The notes below the pieces were generated by a model. That model worked only from the letters and a program-made list of their open reading frames with translations, ran no database searches and had not been told where the DNA came from. A program made the position numbers and the translations under genes. 8,725 nucleotides of DNA from JBAPUB01 sp049282455 (GTDB lineage Bacteria > Actinomycetota > Actinomycetes > JAHEKZ01): positions 1 to 8,725 of the forward strand of contig JBAPUB010000166.1 in the NCBI GenBank assembly GCA_049282455.1, in the 5' to 3' direction. Of the stretch, positions 5,032-8,725 are shown in pieces. Every line of letters starts with the position of its first letter. Within the stretch, counting starts at the first letter, position 1.

Positions 5032-5421
5032 ATGCGTCGATGTGCCGATCGAGTCGAGGTCCTCGCCCCGCGACCAGCGCCGACCGGGTCGACGGGGTCG
5101 ACTGTGTCGACTGTGTCGACCGGGTCGACGGCGGGAGCCGAGTCGGTGGCAGCGCCCCCAGCAGCCCCCCCGGCAGCGCCCCTGGCTTTTCGCTGGCGGG
5201 GGCGTCGCTACGTCGTCTCCCACGTCCTGGCCGACTGGGTCGAGGTGGAGCCGTGGTGGGGCGCCACCGGGTCAGGGGCGACCGGTGAGTCCGAGCAACG
5301 CTGGTGGCGGGTGGAGGCCGGGCGTCACTCGGTGGCTGTGGACGACCCAGGTCTGGTGACGGGGGTGTTCGACCTGTGCTGGCGCGAAGGCACCTGGTCG
5401 ATGCGACGCATCACCGACTGA
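5032..5421 (+). CDS. DUF6504-family protein of the SOS mutagenesis operon
   Basis: A 129-residue protein of unknown biochemical function. The conserved part runs from about residue 52 to the end: FRWRGRRYVVSHVLADWVE at 53-71, a Trp-Trp pair at 75-76, a second WWRVEA block at 91-96, then a VFDLCW block at 112-117 and the closing TWSMRRITD. This Trp/Arg-rich small beta-type domain matches DUF6504, which in actinobacteria is typically found beside imuB and dnaE2. A role as an accessory or clamp-contact factor for translesion synthesis is inference from that context. Residues 18-33 are a low-complexity Thr-Gly/Val-Ser tract encoded by tandem 9-bp repeats, followed by an Ala/Pro-rich linker to about residue 51. 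The N-terminal third is thus probably disordered. It is the first gene after the LexA-controlled promoter. Confidence 0.8.
   Translation: MRRCADRVEVLAPRPAPTGSTGSTVSTVSTGSTAGAESVAAPPAAPPAAPLAFRWRGRRYVVSHVLADWVEVEPWWGATGSGATGESEQRWWRVEAGRHSVAVDDPGLVTGVFDLCWREGTWSMRRITD
5083..5129 (+). repeat. 9-bp tandem repeat with GTCGAC cores inside the DUF6504 gene
   Basis: GTCGAC occurs five times at exact 9-bp intervals (5088, 5097, 5106, 5115, 5124). The units are GGGTCGACN or TGTGTCGAC variants. They keep the frame and encode repeated Thr-Gly-Ser or Thr-Val-Ser tripeptides at residues 18-33. Confidence 0.92.
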
Positions 5422-5447
5422 GCCGACAGAGCCGACAGAGCCGACAG
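5421..5447 (+). repeat. Three copies of AGCCGACAG between DUF6504 and HEPN genes
   Basis: Three perfect 9-bp copies at 5421-5429, 5430-5438 and 5439-5447 begin on the last base of the DUF6504 stop codon. They fill half of the 52-bp gap before the HEPN gene. No secondary structure or regulatory role is evident. Confidence 0.93.
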
Positions 5448-5460
5448 AACCGTCCCGACG

Positions 5461-5466
5461 AAGGAG
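5461..5466 (+). promoter_or_regulatory. Ribosome binding site of the HEPN gene
   Basis: AAGGAG lies 7 nt before the ATG at 5474. This favours that ATG over the in-frame GTG at 5468, which would be only 1 nt from the Shine-Dalgarno sequence. Confidence 0.75.
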
Positions 5467-5473
5467 AGTGGTC

Positions 5474-5935
5474 ATGACCGGTACGACGAGAACGGCGACG
5501 AAACCGGCCCGGGCCACCGTAGCCCCGCCACGGGGTCGGCTGCCCGGGGTGCTCGACCTGCTGGGGGCCGCTCGGCACGGCCTGGCGGAGGCTGTGGTCG
5601 CCCCGCGTCCGGCCGAGCGCTACGCCCAGGCCCATGTGGCTGCCTTGCGGACCGCCGCAGCCGTGCTGGCCGCTCGGGCCCGTCCGGCCGGCAGCCGCGG
5701 TCCGCGCAGTGCCTGGGCGCTGCTCGCGCAGGTCGCTCCCGAGCTGGGTGAGTGGGCCACCTTCTTCGCCGCAGGGGCAGGCAAACGGGCCGCTGCCGAG
5801 GCCGGACTCGACGCCGTCACCACTCGTGAGGCCGACGACCTGCTGCGTGATGCCGAGACCTTCCTCGCGTTGGTCGAGACGACCCTGGGGGTTCCCCACC
5901 AGACCAGTCTTCCGCTCGGCCGCCGTGCCGGCTGA
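5474..5935 (+). CDS. SAV_6107-type HEPN domain protein
   Basis: A 153-residue, mostly helical protein. After a basic, probably disordered N-terminus of about 22 residues come helices with GVLDLLGAARHGLAEAV (25-41) and AERYAQAHVAALRTAAAVLA (47-66). Next are PRSAWALLAQVAPELGEWA, the AAGAGKRAAAEAG block, and a C-terminal helix READDLLRDAETFLALVE. These blocks match the actinobacterial SAV_6107-type HEPN family found next to dnaE2. HEPN domains are four-helix bundles, many of them RNases with an R-x4-6-H active site. Here Arg49 and His54 form such a motif (R-Y-A-Q-A-H), but activity in this family is not known to me. Its stop overlaps the dnaE2 GTG by 11 bp, so the two are probably translationally coupled and made in similar amounts during the SOS response. 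Its function might be as a polymerase accessory factor or an RNA-directed damage response. Confidence 0.82.
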   Translation: MTGTTRTATKPARATVAPPRGRLPGVLDLLGAARHGLAEAVVAPRPAERYAQAHVAALRTAAAVLAARARPAGSRGPRSAWALLAQVAPELGEWATFFAAGAGKRAAAEAGLDAVTTREADDLLRDAETFLALVETTLGVPHQTSLPLGRRAG

Positions 5936-8725
5936 CTCCTTCACCCACCTGCACGTCGCCTCCGGGTGGTCGTTACGCCATGGGGCCTCCCATCCCGAGC
6001 AGCTGGTTGCCGTCGCAGCCGAGCACGAGATGTCGGCCCTGGCTCTGACCGACCGCGACGGTGTGGCCGGGGCGGTGCGGTTCGCGGTGGCCTGTGCGTC
6101 GGCCGGGATCCGTCCGGTTCTGGGCGTCGACCTTGCGGTGGCCCCGTCGTCAGCCCCGTGGTCAGCCCCGTGGTCAGCCCCGGCGGTTCCGGTTCCGGCT
6201 CCAACTCCGGCTCCGACTCCGGTCAGGGGAGGCGTGAGCGTCGACCACCGGTTGCCGAGGATCACCGTGCTGGCCCGGGGGCGCTCGGGGTGGGCCGCTG
6301 TCTGCCGACTGGTCAGCGCAGCTCATGACGCCGGCCGGCGCGGCGTCCCACTGGTCACCGCGGAGCTGGTGGCCCGGTTCGCCGCAACCGGCGACCTGGT
6401 CGTCCTCCTGGGTCCGGGGTCCGATCTCGGTGCAACGGTCGGCTCCCGCCGCTACGACGCAGCGTCGCGAGTGCTCGCCGACTGGCGGTCGGTACTGCCG
6501 ACCGAGTCGCTCGTGGTCGAGGTGGTCAACCATCGGGGAGCCGACCTGCAGGGCCGATCGGCCAGCAGTGCCGCCCGCATGCTCGGTTTCGCCCACGAGC
6601 ACGGGGTGCCGGTGGTCGTGACCAACGCCGTCCGGTACGCCTGTCGTGACGACGCTCCTGTCGCCGACGTGCTCGACGCCGTTCGACGACTCGTTCCCCT
6701 CGACGTGCGTCACGTCGACCGGCGTACCGCCGAGGGGTACCTGAAGTCGGGCCCGCAGATGCTGCAGGTCACCGCCGAGATCGTCCGGCACAGCGGAGCG
6801 GGCAACGAGCGTCGCACGGTCGCCGGACTGCTCTCGACGACTCGCGAGCTGGCCGAGAGCTGTCTGCTCGACCCGCGTGACGACCTCGGGATCGGCTCGG
6901 TCCACTTTCCTGAGCTGTCCGTGGTCTCACCGGACGACCACGCCGCCGGGCGACATGCTGACACCGTCCTGCGTGAGCGGTGTGACGCCGGGTGGGGCCG
7001 GCGCGGCCTGCCGCGGACCGGTCGGTCTGGGGCAGCTGTCGCCGAACGGTTGGCCACCGAGCTCGATGTCATCGCCGGGCTCGGCTATGCCACGTACTTC
7101 CTCACCGTCGGTGACGTCTGCGACCTCATCCGTTCGATGCAGGTACGGGTCGCAGCTCGCGGTTCCGGTGCGGGCTCGCTGGTCAACTACCTGCTCGGGA
7201 TCTCCGGGGTCGACCCGATGCGTCACGACCTGTTGTTCGAACGGTTCCTGTCTCCGTTACGAGCGGCTCTGCCAGACATCGACGTCGACGTCGAGTCCGC
7301 GCGCCGTACCGAGATCTACACCCGGATCTTCGAACGTTTCGGCTCTGAACGGGTGGCGTGCGTCTCGATGGCCGACACCTACCGAGTCCGGCACGCCGTT
7401 CGTGACGTCGGAGCAGCGCTCGGCCTGCCCCCCGGCGAGATCGATGCCATGGCCAAGGCCTTCCCCCACATCCGTGCCCGAGATGCCCGTGCGGCCCTGC
7501 GCGAGCTCCCCGAGCTCCGGGCCAGCGGGCTGGCCCGGCTCGCCGACGAGCCGGGCAGCCGGATCGACCGGCTGTTCTCATTGGTCGAGAAGCTCGACGG
7601 CCTGCCCCGGCACCTGGCCCTGCACCCGTGTGGGGTGGTGCTGTCCGACGTCTCGTTGCTGGACCGGACCCCCGTCGAGCCGAGTGCGCTGGGGTTCGCG
7701 ATGAGCCCGTTCGACAAGGACGACGTCGAACAGCTCGGCCTGCTCAAGCTCGACGTCCTCGGGGTGCGCATGCAGTCGGCGATGGCCTACGCACTCGACG
7801 AGATCAGCCGGGTCGAGGGCCCGCAGGTGCGTCCTGACCTCGAGGCGGTCCCGCTCGACGACCCGGCCACGTTCGACCTGATCCGGTCCACCCACACGTT
7901 GGGGTGCTTCCAGATCGAGTCGCCCGGGCAGCGCGAGCTGGTGGGCAAGTTCGCGCCGTCGACGTTCGACGACCTGATCATCGACATCTCGCTGTTTCGT
8001 CCCGGTCCGGTGAAGTCGGACATGGTGACGCCGTTCCTGTCCGCCCGCCAGGGCTGGTCGTCACCGCAGTACCTGCATCCCGACCTCGAGCCGGCGCTGC
8101 GACCGACCTACGGCGTGGTGGTGTTCCACGAGCAGGTGCTGCAGATCCTCTCGACCTTCACCGGGTGCAGCCTGGCCCAGGCCGACGAACGACGGCGCGC
8201 GCTCGGTGACCCCGACGGCCAGGCCGAGACCCGTGAGTGGTTCTACCCGCTCGCGCTCCGTCGGGGCTACGACCTGGTCATGGTCGAACGGGTCTGGGAG
8301 GTGCTTCGGGCCTTCGCCTCCTTCGGGTTCTGCAAAGCTCATGCGGCAGCGTTCGCGCTGCCCACCTACCAGTCGGCGTGGTTGAAGGCCCACCACCCGG
8401 CCGCGTTCCTGGCCGGAGTGCTCACCCACGACCCCGGGATGTACCCCAAGCGGCTGATCCTCGATGACGCGCGTCAGTTCGGGATCGCCGTCTTGCCTCT
8501 CGACGTCAACGTCTCCGGGGCGCAGTACCGGGTCGAGCGGGTGGCGGCCCACGACGAGCCGCCTCCCCGGGTGCTCGGCCAGCTGGTGGGCGACGGCACC
8601 CCCCGAGGGGTGCCCGACCACCCGGCTCTGCCGGATGCCCGCGGGTACGGCATCCGGTTGGCCCTGGCCGACGTCAAGGGCATCACCGACGACGAGGTCG
8701 CCCGGATCGTGGCCGGTCGTCCCTT
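5925..8725 (+). CDS. dnaE2: Error-prone DNA polymerase DnaE2 (C-family alpha subunit), 3' end beyond window
   Basis: The frame opens at a GTG at 5925, overlapping the HEPN stop, and stays open to the window end (933 complete codons; family members are about 1,050-1,150 residues). The PHP domain starts at about residue 5 (FTHLHVASGWSLRHGASH) with a second block ALTDRDGVAGAVRF at 40-53. The palm follows, with ARGSGAGSLVNYLLGI near 411-426 and PDIDVD at 450-455. Asp453 and Asp455 align with the two catalytic Asp residues of E. coli DnaE, and Asp610 in LLKLDVLG with the third. The FDKDD and FGFCKAHAAAF blocks and a helix-hairpin-helix near 914-931 complete the C-family layout. Residues 73-100 form a Pro/Ala-rich loop built from tandem repeats. 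DnaE2 extends primers past lesions, causes damage-induced mutation, and normally works with ImuA and ImuB, which are not adjacent here. No Shine-Dalgarno is evident; coupling to the HEPN gene is likely. Confidence 0.93.
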   Translation, partial: MPADSFTHLHVASGWSLRHGASHPEQLVAVAAEHEMSALALTDRDGVAGAVRFAVACASAGIRPVLGVDLAVAPSSAPWSAPWSAPAVPVPAPTPAPTPVRGGVSVDHRLPRITVLARGRSGWAAVCRLVSAAHDAGRRGVPLVTAELVARFAATGDLVVLLGPGSDLGATVGSRRYDAASRVLADWRSVLPTESLVVEVVNHRGADLQGRSASSAARMLGFAHEHGVPVVVTNAVRYACRDDAPVADVLDAVRRLVPLDVRHVDRRTAEGYLKSGPQMLQVTAEIVRHSGAGNERRTVAGLLSTTRELAESCLLDPRDDLGIGSVHFPELSVVSPDDHAAGRHADTVLRERCDAGWGRRGLPRTGRSGAAVAERLATELDVIAGLGYATYFLTVGDVCDLIRSMQVRVAARGSGAGSLVNYLLGISGVDPMRHDLLFERFLSPLRAALPDIDVDVESARRTEIYTRIFERFGSERVACVSMADTYRVRHAVRDVGAALGLPPGEIDAMAKAFPHIRARDARAALRELPELRASGLARLADEPGSRIDRLFSLVEKLDGLPRHLALHPCGVVLSDVSLLDRTPVEPSALGFAMSPFDKDDVEQLGLLKLDVLGVRMQSAMAYALDEISRVEGPQVRPDLEAVPLDDPATFDLIRSTHTLGCFQIESPGQRELVGKFAPSTFDDLIIDISLFRPGPVKSDMVTPFLSARQGWSSPQYLHPDLEPALRPTYGVVVFHEQVLQILSTFTGCSLAQADERRRALGDPDGQAETREWFYPLALRRGYDLVMVERVWEVLRAFASFGFCKAHAAAFALPTYQSAWLKAHHPAAFLAGVLTHDPGMYPKRLILDDARQFGIAVLPLDVNVSGAQYRVERVAAHDEPPPRVLGQLVGDGTPRGVPDHPALPDARGYGIRLALADVKGITDDEVARIVAGRP
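6141..6188 (+). repeat. 12-bp tandem repeat within the dnaE2 PHP region
   Basis: Four units of 12 bp: GCCCCGTCGTCA, two identical copies of GCCCCGTGGTCA, and a diverged GCCCCGGCGGTT. They are in frame and encode Ala-Pro-Ser-Ser followed by two Ala-Pro-Trp-Ser units and Ala-Pro-Ala-Val. Confidence 0.92.
6189..6224 (+). repeat. 6-bp degenerate tandem repeat within the dnaE2 PHP region
   Basis: Six units of the form CCGGNT (CCGGTT, CCGGCT, CCAACT, CCGGCT, CCGACT, CCGGTC) follow directly after the 12-bp array. They encode alternating Pro-Val, Pro-Ala and Pro-Thr pairs up to residue 100. The reading frame is kept. Confidence 0.85.

Overview
The window is strongly G+C-rich, with G/C-ending codons, frequent GTG starts and few or no TTA codons outside one gene. 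Together with its gene families (actinobacterial DnaE2, an SAV_6107-type HEPN protein, DUF6504, a Gram-positive LexA box) this points to a high-G+C actinobacterium. The genus cannot be fixed from sequence alone; a Nocardioides-, Cellulomonas- or Streptomyces-like lineage would fit. It looks like ordinary chromosome: no transposase, integrase, tRNA, rRNA or CRISPR array was seen.

Layout. (1) Positions 1-1071, minus strand: the end of a carotenoid operon, a CrtA-like monooxygenase followed closely by a truncated CruF/DUF422 carotenoid membrane protein. (2) 1103-2509, plus: a membrane acyltransferase of the Acyl_transf_3 family, divergent from the CrtA-like gene across about 31 bp that hold two mirror-image -10 hexamers. 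(3) 2379-3218, minus: an alpha/beta hydrolase whose 3' end overlaps the acyltransferase tail-to-tail by 131 bp. (4) 3307-4215, plus: a short AraC-type regulator followed by a VOC (glyoxalase-fold) protein. (5) 4221-4280: six copies of a 10-bp tandem repeat between convergent genes. (6) 4281-4766, minus: a YbaK-type aminoacyl-tRNA deacylase homologue. (7) 4858-8725, plus: an SOS mutagenesis operon made of a promoter with a perfect LexA palindrome over its -10, a leader with two strong hairpins, then DUF6504, SAV_6107-type HEPN and error-prone DNA polymerase DnaE2, which runs off the window end.

The SOS operon is the most notable part. LexA cleavage after DNA damage should release the promoter, and the three genes should then be made together; the HEPN stop overlaps the dnaE2 start by 11 bp. 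DUF6504 and HEPN genes commonly accompany imuB and dnaE2 in actinobacteria, but here no imuA or imuB lies upstream: the operon starts directly at DUF6504 and is divergent from the ybaK-like gene. The HEPN protein carries an R-x4-H motif like that of HEPN ribonucleases. Short tandem repeats with 9-, 9-, 12- and 6-bp units sit within this operon, including one that builds a Pro/Ala-rich loop in the DnaE2 PHP domain.

Several non-SOS genes have an A-N3-T-type -10 hexamer exactly 6 nt before a start codon, the geometry of leaderless transcripts. The SOS operon instead has a predicted leader of about 140 nt.
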